From: Candidatus Defluviibacterium haderslevense
GTDB taxonomy: Bacteria; Bacteroidota; Bacteroidia; Chitinophagales; Saprospiraceae
Assembly (NCBI GenBank): GCA_016712225.1
Contig: JADJRL010000003.1
Span: 3,113,501 to 3,177,500 of the forward strand
Direction of reading: 5' to 3'
DNA length: 64,000 nucleotides
Each line of letters begins with the position of its first letter. Positions within the stretch are counted from its first letter, which is position 1. Below the pieces are notes generated by a model that was not told where the DNA came from, did not search any database, and worked only from the letters and a program-made list of their open reading frames with translations. Below are positions 36,389 to 44,944 of the stretch, piece by piece. The position numbers and the translations under genes were made by a program.

Positions 36389-38644
36389 ATGAAATACGTT
36401 TATCTATTTATTGTATTAAATTTTGTTTCTTTTTCTTTTGCATCGAATAGTTTACACAATGGTACTGTTAAAGGTATAGTGTATGACGAAAAATCCAATG
36501 CACCCATTTATAATGCAAGGGTAATAATTATATCTTTAAATAAAATGACCTATACCGATGAGCTTGGTTTTTTTCAATTTGATGATATTGAAGCAGGCGA
36601 TTACACCATTGAAGTTTCATATTTAGGTTATGAGAATAATACTTCAATGGTAGCTATAATTGATCACCAAACAAGTCCAATTAGAATAGACTTAAAACAA
36701 AAAAACTTAGCTTTAGCAGAAGTGACCATTTCTGCAAATGCTCTTGAAAATAAAAGTCTCTTGTCCGCTATTGATTTGCAATTAAGACCTATCAATACAT
36801 CTCAGGATGTTTTAAAAATGGTTCCTGGATTATTTATTGCACAACATGCAGGCGGTGGAAAGGCGGAACAAATATTCTTGCGTGGTTTTGATATTGATCA
36901 TGGTACAGATATTGCATTATTTGTAGATGGAATTCCTGTCAATATGGTCTCTCATGCTCATGGGCAAGGTTATGCTGATCTACACTTTTTAATACCAGAA
37001 ACAATTGATAAGGTATCATTTAGTAAAGGACCTTTTGATCCAAAAATTGGAAATTTTGCAACGGCAGGACAAGTAGAATTTAAAACAAAATCCAGATTGG
37101 ATAAAAATTTAGTTTCACTAGAACTGGGAAAATTTAATTCTCAAAGAGTTACATCATTATTTAAATTACTAAACTCAAAAGATCAACACATTTATGCTGC
37201 CTTGGATTTTAATCACTCAGATGGATATTTTAAATCACCTCAGGACTATCGTAGATTCAATGGATTATTAAAATATAATGCTAAGGTTTCTGAGAATCAT
37301 TATGTAACAGGATCAATATCGGGATTTACAAGCAGATGGGATGCTTCAGGACAAATTCCAGAACGCGCTGTACAATCAGGTATCATTGATCGATTTGGAT
37401 CTATTGATGATACAGAAGGTGGCTTAACATCTAGGTATAATGCATCTATTCAGTTAAACTCCAATTTATCAAATAATGATTTTTTTAAAAATCAATTTTA
37501 TTATTCCAAATACCGTTTTGAACTATATTCTAATTTTGCTTTTTTCCTAGAAGATTCATTAAATGGGGATCAAATTAAACAAAAGGAAAACAGAGATCTT
37601 TTTGGATACAAGTCCGAATATTCAAGAACTTATTCATTTGGTTCGTTAACTTGGAATGCTACTATCGGTGTACAATGGCGACTTGATGCAACCAACAATA
37701 GTGAATTGTCTCACACCAAAGATAGAATTGAAACCTTGAACCAATTAGCGTACGGAGATATTGAAGAATCCAATTATGGATTATATACGGATCAATCATT
37801 TCATTTTGGAACTCAATGGTCTGGTAATATTGGCCTCCGTTATGATCATTTTAATTTTATATATAGAAATAAATTAACAGCAGAATATGATAAATTATTA
37901 GTCAACAAACATATCGTAAGTCCTAAATTAAATCTCAATTATAAATTAAATTCAATGATTAGTTTTAATGGACATGCAGGATATGGTTTTCATTCTAATG
38001 ACACAAGAGTTAATGTCAGTCAAACAAATCGAGACATACTTCCAAAAGCAATAGGCTTTGATTTTGGATTTAATATAAAACCAATAAAAAATTTATTATT
38101 GACAGCTACATTGTGGCAATTAGATTTGGATCAGGAATTTGTTTACGTAGGAGATGCAGCAATTGTAGAACCTAGTGGAAAAACAACGCGACACGGTGTT
38201 GAAGTTTCATTGCGATATCAAATAGCTCGCGCATTATATTTTGATACAGATATAAATTATACAAAGGCTAGAGCAATCGGTGAAGCAAAGGGTCAAGACT
38301 ATATTCCTCTTGCGGCTAAATGGTCTAGCATTGGTGGGATTACACTTGAAAATAAAAAGGGATTTAATGGAAGTTTGAGATACCGTTATTTGGGTGACCG
38401 ATCAGCAAATGAAGATCATTCAATAATTGCAAAAGGATATGTTGTGTTCGACGCACTTTTAAACTATACTAAAGATAAATGGGAGATTGGGATCTCTGTT
38501 CAAAATTTATTGAATACCGATTGGAAGGAAGCTCAATTTGAAACAGAAAGTCGATTGCAAAATGAAACTGAATCAGTTACAGAAATTCATTTTACACCTG
38601 GTACTCCCTTGTTTTTAAAATCACATTTAACTATTTATTTTTAG
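36389..38644 (+). CDS. TonB-dependent receptor of the DUF4331 cluster
   Basis: A 751-residue outer-membrane receptor: signal peptide (MKYVYLFIVLNFVSFSFASN), carboxypeptidase-regulatory-like domain (about 23-105, GTVKGIVYDEKSNAPIYNAR), plug (about 130-235, with IFLRGFDIDHGTDIALFVDG and VNMVSHAHGQGYADLHFLIP) and barrel, ending LFLKSHLTIYF. The plug is rich in histidines (FDIDHGTD, SHAHGQ), which could suit a metal or metallo-ligand, but that is inference. The ATG at 36389 is chosen because it starts the signal peptide. It is the last gene of the sigma/anti-sigma/DUF4331 run. No SusD-like partner is present. Confidence 0.9.
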   Translation: MKYVYLFIVLNFVSFSFASNSLHNGTVKGIVYDEKSNAPIYNARVIIISLNKMTYTDELGFFQFDDIEAGDYTIEVSYLGYENNTSMVAIIDHQTSPIRIDLKQKNLALAEVTISANALENKSLLSAIDLQLRPINTSQDVLKMVPGLFIAQHAGGGKAEQIFLRGFDIDHGTDIALFVDGIPVNMVSHAHGQGYADLHFLIPETIDKVSFSKGPFDPKIGNFATAGQVEFKTKSRLDKNLVSLELGKFNSQRVTSLFKLLNSKDQHIYAALDFNHSDGYFKSPQDYRRFNGLLKYNAKVSENHYVTGSISGFTSRWDASGQIPERAVQSGIIDRFGSIDDTEGGLTSRYNASIQLNSNLSNNDFFKNQFYYSKYRFELYSNFAFFLEDSLNGDQIKQKENRDLFGYKSEYSRTYSFGSLTWNATIGVQWRLDATNNSELSHTKDRIETLNQLAYGDIEESNYGLYTDQSFHFGTQWSGNIGLRYDHFNFIYRNKLTAEYDKLLVNKHIVSPKLNLNYKLNSMISFNGHAGYGFHSNDTRVNVSQTNRDILPKAIGFDFGFNIKPIKNLLLTATLWQLDLDQEFVYVGDAAIVEPSGKTTRHGVEVSLRYQIARALYFDTDINYTKARAIGEAKGQDYIPLAAKWSSIGGITLENKKGFNGSLRYRYLGDRSANEDHSIIAKGYVVFDALLNYTKDKWEIGISVQNLLNTDWKEAQFETESRLQNETESVTEIHFTPGTPLFLKSHLTIYF

Positions 38645-38648
38645 CCTT

Positions 38649-38685
38649 TTGCTGGTATCAAGTTTGCCACTTGGGCCCGACGAAA
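38649..38685. repeat. REP-like repeat, copy 1
   Basis: A unit of the form TTGCTGGTATCAAGTTTGCC / ACTTGGGCCCGACGAAA, with CAAGT and ACTTG as complementary arms. It shares the flanks GCTGG...GCCC.ACGAAA with the copies near 39.4 kb, and starts 4 bp after the TonB receptor stop. Confidence 0.7.
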
Positions 38686-38812
38686 TAATTTAATGAAATA
38701 AATCTAATTTAAAAAGTGTCCTCGGCACTTGATAGAACCTTTAAGCAATTGAGATAAGGCTTTGTAAACTGCTTTTGTGAGATATGTTTAATCCACTCAT
38801 TTAAACACCTTC

Positions 38813-38838
38813 AAAATGAGAAACGCTCATTTTTTTTT
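38813..38838. terminator. Hairpin with T-run, probably bidirectional terminator
   Basis: AAAATGAG (38813-38820), loop AAACG, CTCATTTT (38826-38833) and further T residues to 38838. It would end plus-strand transcription from the TonB receptor and lies 8 bp beyond the stop of the minus-strand gene at 38847. Confidence 0.7.
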
Positions 38839-38846
38839 ACAGTTAT

Positions 38847-39287
38847 TCAAGATTCAGAAACATCAAATCCTTTTTCGATAAAATAATTTTTAATATTATC
38901 AATCTCCTTGTCTGTAGCTATAAAGTAAATTTGATCTATTGTTTTTTCATTTTGATTAAACCTAATCCAGTTCCTATTAAATCCACCCCAACCATAATGA
39001 ATTTTTATAGATTTGACAATATTCAAGTCAATTGACTTTTGCTTGCCAAAAATATATGTAAACTCAACTATTTCCTCATCTTTAACCCACGATTTATAAG
39101 CGAAATTTGAATAGATTTTAAATACTACAATAATAGAAAATATAATAAATACTGAAGTTAATAAATTTAAACTATTCCATAGTATAACTGCAAACAATAT
39201 TCCAAGAAAAATATTGCTTATAATAATGTCAAAATATATTTTTTTATCATCAAATAATTCAATTAAATTTTTATCTGTACTTTTCAT
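38847..39287 (-). CDS. Small membrane protein of unknown function, AT-rich orphan
   Basis: A 146-residue protein with two membrane spans in the first half (about 20-40 and 44-62), followed by a beta-rich soluble part (WVKDEEIVEFTYIFGKQKSI, KIHYGWGGFNRNWIRF, KTIDQIYFIATDKEIDNI). The layout is that of small PH-like/YcxB-type proteins, not assigned. Codon and base usage are clearly more AT-rich than the neighbours (many ATA, AAT and TTA codons). It is bracketed by REP-like repeats and a terminator, as expected for an acquired cassette. Confidence 0.65.
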   Translation of the reverse strand: MKSTDKNLIELFDDKKIYFDIIISNIFLGILFAVILWNSLNLLTSVFIIFSIIVVFKIYSNFAYKSWVKDEEIVEFTYIFGKQKSIDLNIVKSIKIHYGWGGFNRNWIRFNQNEKTIDQIYFIATDKEIDNIKNYFIEKGFDVSES

Positions 39288-39362
39288 TTTTCTTTTCGTT
39301 GTCTATTCTTTCAAATTTTAGGGACAATTGAAAATAAATATTTTGTTATATCATTTAATCTC

Positions 39363-39406
39363 TTGCTGGCATTAATTTTCTCGTCACGGCTGTCGTCAAG
39401 TTTCCC
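39363..39406. repeat. REP-like repeat, degenerate copy
   Basis: Starts with TTGCTGGCATTAATTTTCTC, nearly identical to the first 20 bases of the copy at 39461, then GCTGTCGTCAAGTTT, a second partial unit. It is contiguous with the full copy at 39407. Confidence 0.6.
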
Positions 39407-39442
39407 TGCTGGCGTCAAGTTTCTAACTTGTGCCCAACGAAA
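39407..39442. repeat. REP-like repeat, best-preserved copy
   Basis: TGCTGGCGTCAAGTT, TCT, AACTTGTGCCCAACGAAA: CAAGTT (39416-39421) and AACTTG (39425-39430) are perfect arms with a 3-nt loop, and outer TGG/CCA can pair further. Confidence 0.8.
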
Positions 39443-39460
39443 GTTTATAAATATTTCCCC

Positions 39461-39522
39461 TTGCTGGCATCAATTTTCTCAATACTTAGTTCGAAACAAG
39501 TTCAACTTGTGCCCCAACGAAA
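39461..39522. repeat. REP-like repeat, copy with an insertion
   Basis: TTGCTGGCATCAATTTTCTC followed by ACAAGTT (39496-39502), one base and AACTTGT (39504-39510), then GCCCCAACGAAA. It ends 5 bp before the stop codon of the carboxylase gene. Confidence 0.75.
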
Positions 39523-39526
39523 ACCA

Positions 39527-41071
39527 TTACAAAGGAATATTTCCATGTTTTCTTCTGGATCTAGGCTCGGCTTTATTTTCTAAAGATGCAAATGCTCTAA
39601 TCAATTTGATTCGGGTCATTTCTGGAAGTATCACTTCATCAATAAATCCTCGATAAGCAGCATGATACGGATTGGCAAATTTTTCAGCATATTCAGCTTC
39701 TTTTTCGAGTAATGCTTTCTCTTGGTCAGTAGCGTGATCTATATCTTTTTTAAAGATAATTTCGCTGGCGCCTTTTGCACCCATCACAGCGATTTCTGCA
39801 CTTGGCCAAGCGAAATTAAAGTCTGCACCTATGTGTTTAGAGTTCATCACATCATAAGCGCCTCCATATGCTTTACGTGTGATTACGGTAATTCTTGGAA
39901 CAGTGGCTTCACTAAATGCATAGAGTAGTTTGGCTCCATTGCTGATGATAGCATTCCATTCCTGATCTGTGCCTGGCAAGAATCCTGGAACATCTTCTAT
40001 GACTAAAAGTGGAATATTGAAGCAATCACAAAATCGAACAAAACGCGCACCTTTTTTTGATGCATTGACATCAAGGCAACCTGCCAAAACCATAGGTTGA
40101 TTGGCAACGATACCGATGCTTTTACCGGCTAATCTTGCGAAACCTACTACTATGTTTTCAGCATATTCTGAATGGATTTCATAAAAGGAATCTGGGTCAC
40201 ATATTTTCGAAATAATATCCTTGATTTCATAAGGTTGATTGGGGCTATTCGGAATATGATCACCAAGATTTAATATGGTTTCATCTTTTAAAGTATATGG
40301 AAGGTTGGGTGCTTTTTCTTCACAATTTTGTGGAAGATAAGCTAATAATTTGCGTAATTGGATGAGAGCATCCACATCGTTTTTTGCAGTCAGTTGTGTA
40401 ACACCTGATTTACTGGCGTGTGCATGAGCTCCTCCAAGGTCTTCAGCAGAAACTTCTTCGTTGGTTACTGTTTTAACAACATTCGGGCCTGTTACAAACA
40501 TGTAGGACGAATGCTCCACCATTAAGATAAAATCAGTCATGGCAGGTGAATACACGGCACCACCGGCACAAGGACCCATAATAGCAGACAATTGTGGCAC
40601 AACACCTGATGCTTTTACATTTCTATAAAATATATCAGCATACCCACCTAATGATCTTACGCCTTCTTGAATCCGAGCCCCACCGGAGTCATTCAAGCCT
40701 ATTATAGGAGCCCCATTTTTTAGAGCCAGGTCCATGATTTTACAGATTTTTTCGGCATGGGTTTCTGAAAGGGAACCGCCAAAAACAGTGAAATCTTGAG
40801 CATAAACATAAACCAAACGGCTATGTATAGCCCCATATCCAGTCACAACACCATCCCCATAAAATAATTGTTCATCCATCCCAAAGTCTGTTGTTCGATG
40901 AATAACGAGCATGCCTAGTTCCTCGAAACTACCATTATCTAGTAAAAGTTGGATTCGCTCGCGTGCCGTTAATTTTGATTTACTATGCTGAGAATCAATC
41001 CGTTTTTGGCCGCCGCCAATTTGAGCTTCACTTATTTTGATCTTAAGTTCGTCTATCCTTTTCTGCATCAT
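39527..41071 (-). CDS. pccB: Acyl-CoA carboxylase carboxyltransferase (beta) subunit, propionyl-CoA carboxylase type
   Basis: A 514-residue crotonase-fold carboxyltransferase that moves the carboxyl group from carboxybiotin to acetyl- or propionyl-CoA. Family features are KSKLTARERIQLLLDNGSFE at the start, FTVFGGSLSETHAEKI, GLNDSGGARIQEGVRSLGGY, IMGPCAGGAVYSPAMTDFIL and later PGFLPGTDQEWNAII and TRKAYGGAYDVMNSKHIGAD. Length fits PccB/MmdA proteins (about 510). The biotin carboxylase and carrier subunits are not in the window, so substrate choice is left open. An ATG three bases downstream of the first is equally possible as start. Confidence 0.93.
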   Translation of the reverse strand: MMQKRIDELKIKISEAQIGGGQKRIDSQHSKSKLTARERIQLLLDNGSFEELGMLVIHRTTDFGMDEQLFYGDGVVTGYGAIHSRLVYVYAQDFTVFGGSLSETHAEKICKIMDLALKNGAPIIGLNDSGGARIQEGVRSLGGYADIFYRNVKASGVVPQLSAIMGPCAGGAVYSPAMTDFILMVEHSSYMFVTGPNVVKTVTNEEVSAEDLGGAHAHASKSGVTQLTAKNDVDALIQLRKLLAYLPQNCEEKAPNLPYTLKDETILNLGDHIPNSPNQPYEIKDIISKICDPDSFYEIHSEYAENIVVGFARLAGKSIGIVANQPMVLAGCLDVNASKKGARFVRFCDCFNIPLLVIEDVPGFLPGTDQEWNAIISNGAKLLYAFSEATVPRITVITRKAYGGAYDVMNSKHIGADFNFAWPSAEIAVMGAKGASEIIFKKDIDHATDQEKALLEKEAEYAEKFANPYHAAYRGFIDEVILPEMTRIKLIRAFASLENKAEPRSRRKHGNIPL

Positions 41072-41181
41072 AATACGGCGAAGTTATGCAAAAAAGAAGA
41101 AATGCAGGATTGTCCCTTGTTTTAGGGATTGAAATTTAATTTTTTTTGATTTAGAAGGATTTGAAGTAAGGTTTAACTGCT

Positions 41182-42471
41182 TTATTCTAATTTGAATTTG
41201 ATGGGTAATGTATAAATGACATTTACAGGTTTACCATTGATCATTCCTGGTTTCCAGGTTATATCTTGGGCTAAATTAAACAAACAATCTCGGGCAGCCT
41301 GATCAAATTCTGGAGTAACAGATTTAATAATTGTAGGATGCTTTAGTTGTCCAAATTCATTTATGATGAATGTCAATATGGTGGTTCCCTCCTTATTGTT
41401 TTTTTTCATCTGTTCTGGATAAACGAGTTTGGAACTTATATATTTCATAAGTTCAGTAGTTCCACCGGGAAATTCAGGCATGATTTCTGGAACAGTATGA
41501 TAGTCTATACTTTCTTGAACAATTTTTAATTGTTCAATATTTGTTTTAGGATCAAATATGGACATTGTATCAATGGAAGTAATGGTTTTAATTTCATCTT
41601 TTGGATTATTTTTTTCATGCTGTGAAAAACAAGAATAGCAAAAGAGAAAAAAGAATGGAATTAAAAAGTAAATCATACTTTGTTGGATGGAATATCTTTT
41701 AGTAAACATCATAATTCGTATTTTTAAATGTGAAGAAGCAAAAGAGTGAATAATGGGTGGATTCAAATGTGTTGTATTGGATAATTGAATTAATAATCTT
41801 GCATATTGATCGGCTGGATACTGTAATAATACTTTTCGATCCGCTTGAAATTCATGTACCAGTTTGAGTTCCTTACGGTACAAATAGATAAGTGGATGAA
41901 ATGGAAAAATAAGAAGTAGCAATTGAATGAAAAATAAATCTAAATAATGCTTATTGATAATATGAGCTTTTTCATGGTTTATGATAACTGCTCGTTCATG
42001 TTCATTGAATTTAAATTGTTCTGGAAGCACTATAGTGTTTAAAAAAGAAAAGGGCATCGCTATGGTATCTGAATAATGAATTTGAACTTCTTTTTTAAAC
42101 AAATTAAGATTGGGAATAAGCTGTCTAATTTGTTGTAACGATTTCATTAATTGAATCAACGAAATAAGCACAGCAATTATGTAAATGGTATACAATATAT
42201 AAAATAAATGGACATGAATATGTGTTCCAACGCTGTTTGATTTAATAGTTATTTCTTGCAATTGAACGGCAATGAATTGTATAGGTGTATCTTTGATTGC
42301 TGGTATTGTCAGGTCCCCTTGAGGTATAAATGGAATGATTAATCCCAATATTAATGAAGTCAATAAATAGATCCGATTGATGACAAAATAACTTTGATTG
42401 TGATAAAAAATCACATAGGGGATTAACAATATTCCCCAAATCAATCCTGTCCAAATGATGTAATGTAACAT
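41182..42471 (-). CDS. BlaR1-like M56 peptidase with TonB C-terminal domain
   Basis: A 429-residue membrane protein. Four spans surround a zinc-peptidase domain with the HExxH motif in VIINHEKAHIINKHYLDLFF (about 163-182) and a downstream ELKLVHEFQADRKVL with the third ligand. After a last span (about 265-283) comes a periplasmic linker and a TonB C-terminal domain (about 340-429; PEFPGGTTELMKYISSKLVY, GTTILTFIINEFGQLKHPTI, WKPGMINGKPVNVIYTLPI). This M56-TonB fusion is frequent in Bacteroidota. It probably relays an envelope signal by cleaving the BlaI-type repressor encoded 1 bp upstream. Confidence 0.9.
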   Translation of the reverse strand: MLHYIIWTGLIWGILLIPYVIFYHNQSYFVINRIYLLTSLILGLIIPFIPQGDLTIPAIKDTPIQFIAVQLQEITIKSNSVGTHIHVHLFYILYTIYIIAVLISLIQLMKSLQQIRQLIPNLNLFKKEVQIHYSDTIAMPFSFLNTIVLPEQFKFNEHERAVIINHEKAHIINKHYLDLFFIQLLLLIFPFHPLIYLYRKELKLVHEFQADRKVLLQYPADQYARLLIQLSNTTHLNPPIIHSFASSHLKIRIMMFTKRYSIQQSMIYFLIPFFFLFCYSCFSQHEKNNPKDEIKTITSIDTMSIFDPKTNIEQLKIVQESIDYHTVPEIMPEFPGGTTELMKYISSKLVYPEQMKKNNKEGTTILTFIINEFGQLKHPTIIKSVTPEFDQAARDCLFNLAQDITWKPGMINGKPVNVIYTLPIKFKLE

Positions 42472-42472
42472 A

Positions 42473-42865
42473 CTACTTTTTTTTCGATTTGTCTTTCAAT
42501 TGACTTAATAGTTTATTGATTTCAACTTCCGTAAGCTTCTCTTCTGTAACCAGGAAGGAAACGAGTTCTTCAGGTTTATTGCTGAAATAATGTCTAATCA
42601 TAGATTTGATTTTCATTGCGGCATATTGATTTTTAGAAACTATAGCAAAGTATTCATACGTTTTTCCATAAGCTTTGAAATTCAAATATTTTTTGTCAAC
42701 CAGGATCCGCAAGAACGTGGAGACAGTAGTTGGTGCTGGCATATTATCATCTAATTGATGATTCCGAAAGTACTCCATGATCTGACTCATAGTACACGGA
42801 CCAATTTTCCAAATGATTTGAATAATGTTTTCTTCACCCGGCGTGAGCATATTGATTGATTTCAT
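42473..42865 (-). CDS. BlaI/MecI-family transcriptional repressor
   Basis: A 130-residue winged-helix repressor: LTPGEENIIQIIWKIGPCTM, the recognition helix PAPTTVSTFLRILVDKKYLN, and AYGKTYEYFAIVSKNQYAAM, then a helical dimerisation tail. It lies 1 bp from the M56 peptidase that should inactivate it by cleavage. The promoter (-7 box 42870-42877) and a dyad at 42894-42913 just upstream suggest autoregulation. The first ATG would make the transcript leaderless; an ATG at codon 6 is an alternative. Confidence 0.92.
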   Translation of the reverse strand: MKSINMLTPGEENIIQIIWKIGPCTMSQIMEYFRNHQLDDNMPAPTTVSTFLRILVDKKYLNFKAYGKTYEYFAIVSKNQYAAMKIKSMIRHYFSNKPEELVSFLVTEEKLTEVEINKLLSQLKDKSKKK

Positions 42866-42869
42866 AATT

Positions 42870-42913
42870 CAAATATACTATAAAATTAATCTATGAACTA
42901 AAAATTTAGTTTA
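42870..42913 (-). promoter_or_regulatory. blaI promoter with overlapping dyad operator
   Basis: TATATTTG on the minus strand (42870-42877) is the -7 box. About 18 nt upstream lies a near-perfect dyad: AACTAAA (42896-42902), AA, TTTAGTT (42905-42911), extendable to 10 bp per arm (ATGAACTAAA / TTTAGTTTAT) with one mismatch. It covers the -33 position, as expected for repression by the encoded BlaI. Confidence 0.6.
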
Positions 42914-43050
42914 TAAAAATAAATATTTATATTATATATTTATATTTTCTTATAAATTAATTATTTATAATTGTAAATATTATTTAATATGATGTCTAGA
43001 TAGTTACTGGATTCAGATTTTGACTTTAAGCCTCTCAAGTTGTCTAATTT

Positions 43051-44370
43051 TTATTTCGCCCATGCATCTCTGGCCTCTGGCACTTGCCACACCGATTGAT
43101 TATTCTCCAGGCTGTTGAACATGGGCAGCCATTCAGCAGGTCCACCCGAATTCATGAGAATATCGTAACGTCTTAATTGAAGAATAGGATTCAATGGATT
43201 AATGAGCACTGGGCAGGCTTCTACGCAAGCATTGCAGGAAGTACATGCATAAATTTCTTCTTTGGTAATTAAGTCAAATAGAGATTTACCATCATCAAAC
43301 GATTTTGGGTCTCCATTTGATATATGCTGTCTTGCCAGTATTAAATGACCGACTTCTTCTGTTCGATCCCTGATATCCATCATCACTTTACGAGGGCTTA
43401 ATTTTTTGCCGGTCAAATTAGCTGGACAAACGTCTGTACATCGTCCACATTCGGTACAAGTATAAGCTTCTAATAAAGTTCGCCATCCCAATTGTTGTAT
43501 GTCTTTTGCCCCAAAGATTTCTTCTTCAGCAACATCTGCTTTTTGTTCCAATCCAATCATGCCTCTAACTTCATTTTCTATGCTTGGCATATTGGACATA
43601 ACACCTCTGGGATTAAGCCGACTATAATAACTATTTGGAAAGGCTAAAAATATATGTAAGTGTTTAGAGTGAGGTAAATAAAGCATAAAACCAAATACAA
43701 TAAATATATGCAACCACCATCCCATACGTTCCAATATAATGAGCCAATCTGAAGATAATGGACTTAAAATATGTTGACCAAAATAAGAGGATAAATAAAA
43801 GGTTCCAGTAGCCGGGTAATGATCCGTACCTAATGATTGTAACACTTGGTCAGCTCCATTCATCAAAAAGATACTAATCACGAGTACAATTTCTCCCATT
43901 AATATCAAATTAGCATCCAGGGAAGGCCACCCCTTAAGTTCTGGTTTTTGGAATCTTATTAATTTTAAAATATTTCTTCGATACAAAAAGATGAAAGTTG
44001 CCACCAAAGCAAGAAAAGAAAGCATCTCAATGGCGTTAATCGCAATAGGGTAGAGGATACCTATATGATTCGAAATGGCTCTGTGATGACCGGAAAAACC
44101 ATCGATAAAAATCTCAATCAATTCTACCTGGGTAAGCAAAAAGGCCACATAAATAAAGAAATGGAATATTCCTGCAATGGGTCTGGTAAACATTTTCTTT
44201 TGGCCTAATGCAAACAGAATCATATTTCTAGTTCGCGAGGAAGAAGTGCCCTCTAATGGCTCATCCTTACCTAATTGTATATTCGTATAGATTTGGTAAA
44301 ATTTCCGAATGGCTTTGTTAAACACCAGTATACAAATTATGCTAAAGCAGATCTGCTGAATCATATTCAA
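43051..44370 (-). CDS. Membrane-bound Fe-S oxidoreductase (HdrC/GlpC-like)
   Basis: A 439-residue protein with about five N-terminal spans (up to residue 240) carrying histidines in FHFFIYVAFL and MGWWLHIFIVF that could bind heme. This is followed by a soluble domain with two 4Fe-4S clusters, CTECGRCTDVCP (about 305-316) and CTSCNACVEACP (about 376-387). The order matches the cytochrome-b-like plus ferredoxin half of membrane heterodisulfide-reductase-like enzymes. The usual partner with two CCG domains is not adjacent: the next gene downstream is blaI. It probably passes electrons between the quinone pool and a soluble partner. Confidence 0.88.
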   Translation of the reverse strand: MNMIQQICFSIICILVFNKAIRKFYQIYTNIQLGKDEPLEGTSSSRTRNMILFALGQKKMFTRPIAGIFHFFIYVAFLLTQVELIEIFIDGFSGHHRAISNHIGILYPIAINAIEMLSFLALVATFIFLYRRNILKLIRFQKPELKGWPSLDANLILMGEIVLVISIFLMNGADQVLQSLGTDHYPATGTFYLSSYFGQHILSPLSSDWLIILERMGWWLHIFIVFGFMLYLPHSKHLHIFLAFPNSYYSRLNPRGVMSNMPSIENEVRGMIGLEQKADVAEEEIFGAKDIQQLGWRTLLEAYTCTECGRCTDVCPANLTGKKLSPRKVMMDIRDRTEEVGHLILARQHISNGDPKSFDDGKSLFDLITKEEIYACTSCNACVEACPVLINPLNPILQLRRYDILMNSGGPAEWLPMFNSLENNQSVWQVPEARDAWAK

Positions 44371-44442
44371 AGATTAATTTCAGTTAAGGTATTATTTTTG
44401 CAACTTTGAACCAATTATTCATAAATTAGTCCTCAAAGTAAC

Positions 44443-44937
44443 ATGATAATTCTGAATCAGCGTCAAATCCAACAAAAAATTAAGCGTATGGCCATTGAAA
44501 TTTTTGAGGCCCATGCTGATGAATCGACTATTGTTTTGGCCGGAATTAATAGCAAAGGCCTTGTTTTGGCTCATTTGATAGCACAAGAAATTGAACAATT
44601 AAGTTCACTGAAAGCTACTATTTGTAATCTAAGCATCAATCCAGCAGAACCTTTAAAACATCCCATAAGCTTGAGTCTGGAACATAAATTGTTAAAAAAC
44701 AAGGTTATGATTTTAGTCGATGATGTTTTAAATACAGGACGTACTATGTTTTTTGGTTTTAAACCTATTATGGATGTCATTCCTAAAAAAGTAGAAATCT
44801 GTGTTCTTATAGAACGAATGCATAAGTCATTTCCAATCCGGGCGGATTATGTAGGAATGAAATTAGCCACCACCATTAAGCAAAACATTGAGGTTTATTT
44901 TGATCAGTCTGTTGCATTGGAAGTGCAACTCACTTAA
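44443..44937 (+). CDS. Phosphoribosyltransferase-domain protein, PyrR-like
   Basis: A 164-residue type I phosphoribosyltransferase with the PRPP loop KVMILVDDVLNTGRTMFFGF and C-terminal ERMHKSFPIRADYVGMKLAT, close to PyrR. Residues 1-40 give the NSKGLVLA motif. It is divergent from the Fe-S gene, with 72 bp between them; TATTTTTG (44393-44400) is a possible -7 box. It may act as a base-salvage enzyme or regulator; a second, fuller PyrR lies at 48369. Confidence 0.85.
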   Translation: MIILNQRQIQQKIKRMAIEIFEAHADESTIVLAGINSKGLVLAHLIAQEIEQLSSLKATICNLSINPAEPLKHPISLSLEHKLLKNKVMILVDDVLNTGRTMFFGFKPIMDVIPKKVEICVLIERMHKSFPIRADYVGMKLATTIKQNIEVYFDQSVALEVQLT

Positions 44938-44944
44938 ACTAGCA

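Noticed and set aside
39363..39656. 97-codon frame starting in the REP-like repeats
   Set aside because: It reads through repeats and then antisense into the carboxylase gene; the peptide has no support.
41112..41128. TCCCT...AGGGA hairpin near the carboxylase/M56 gap
   Set aside because: Arms are only 5 bp, and the T-rich stretch is on the wrong side for the minus-strand genes to call it a terminator.
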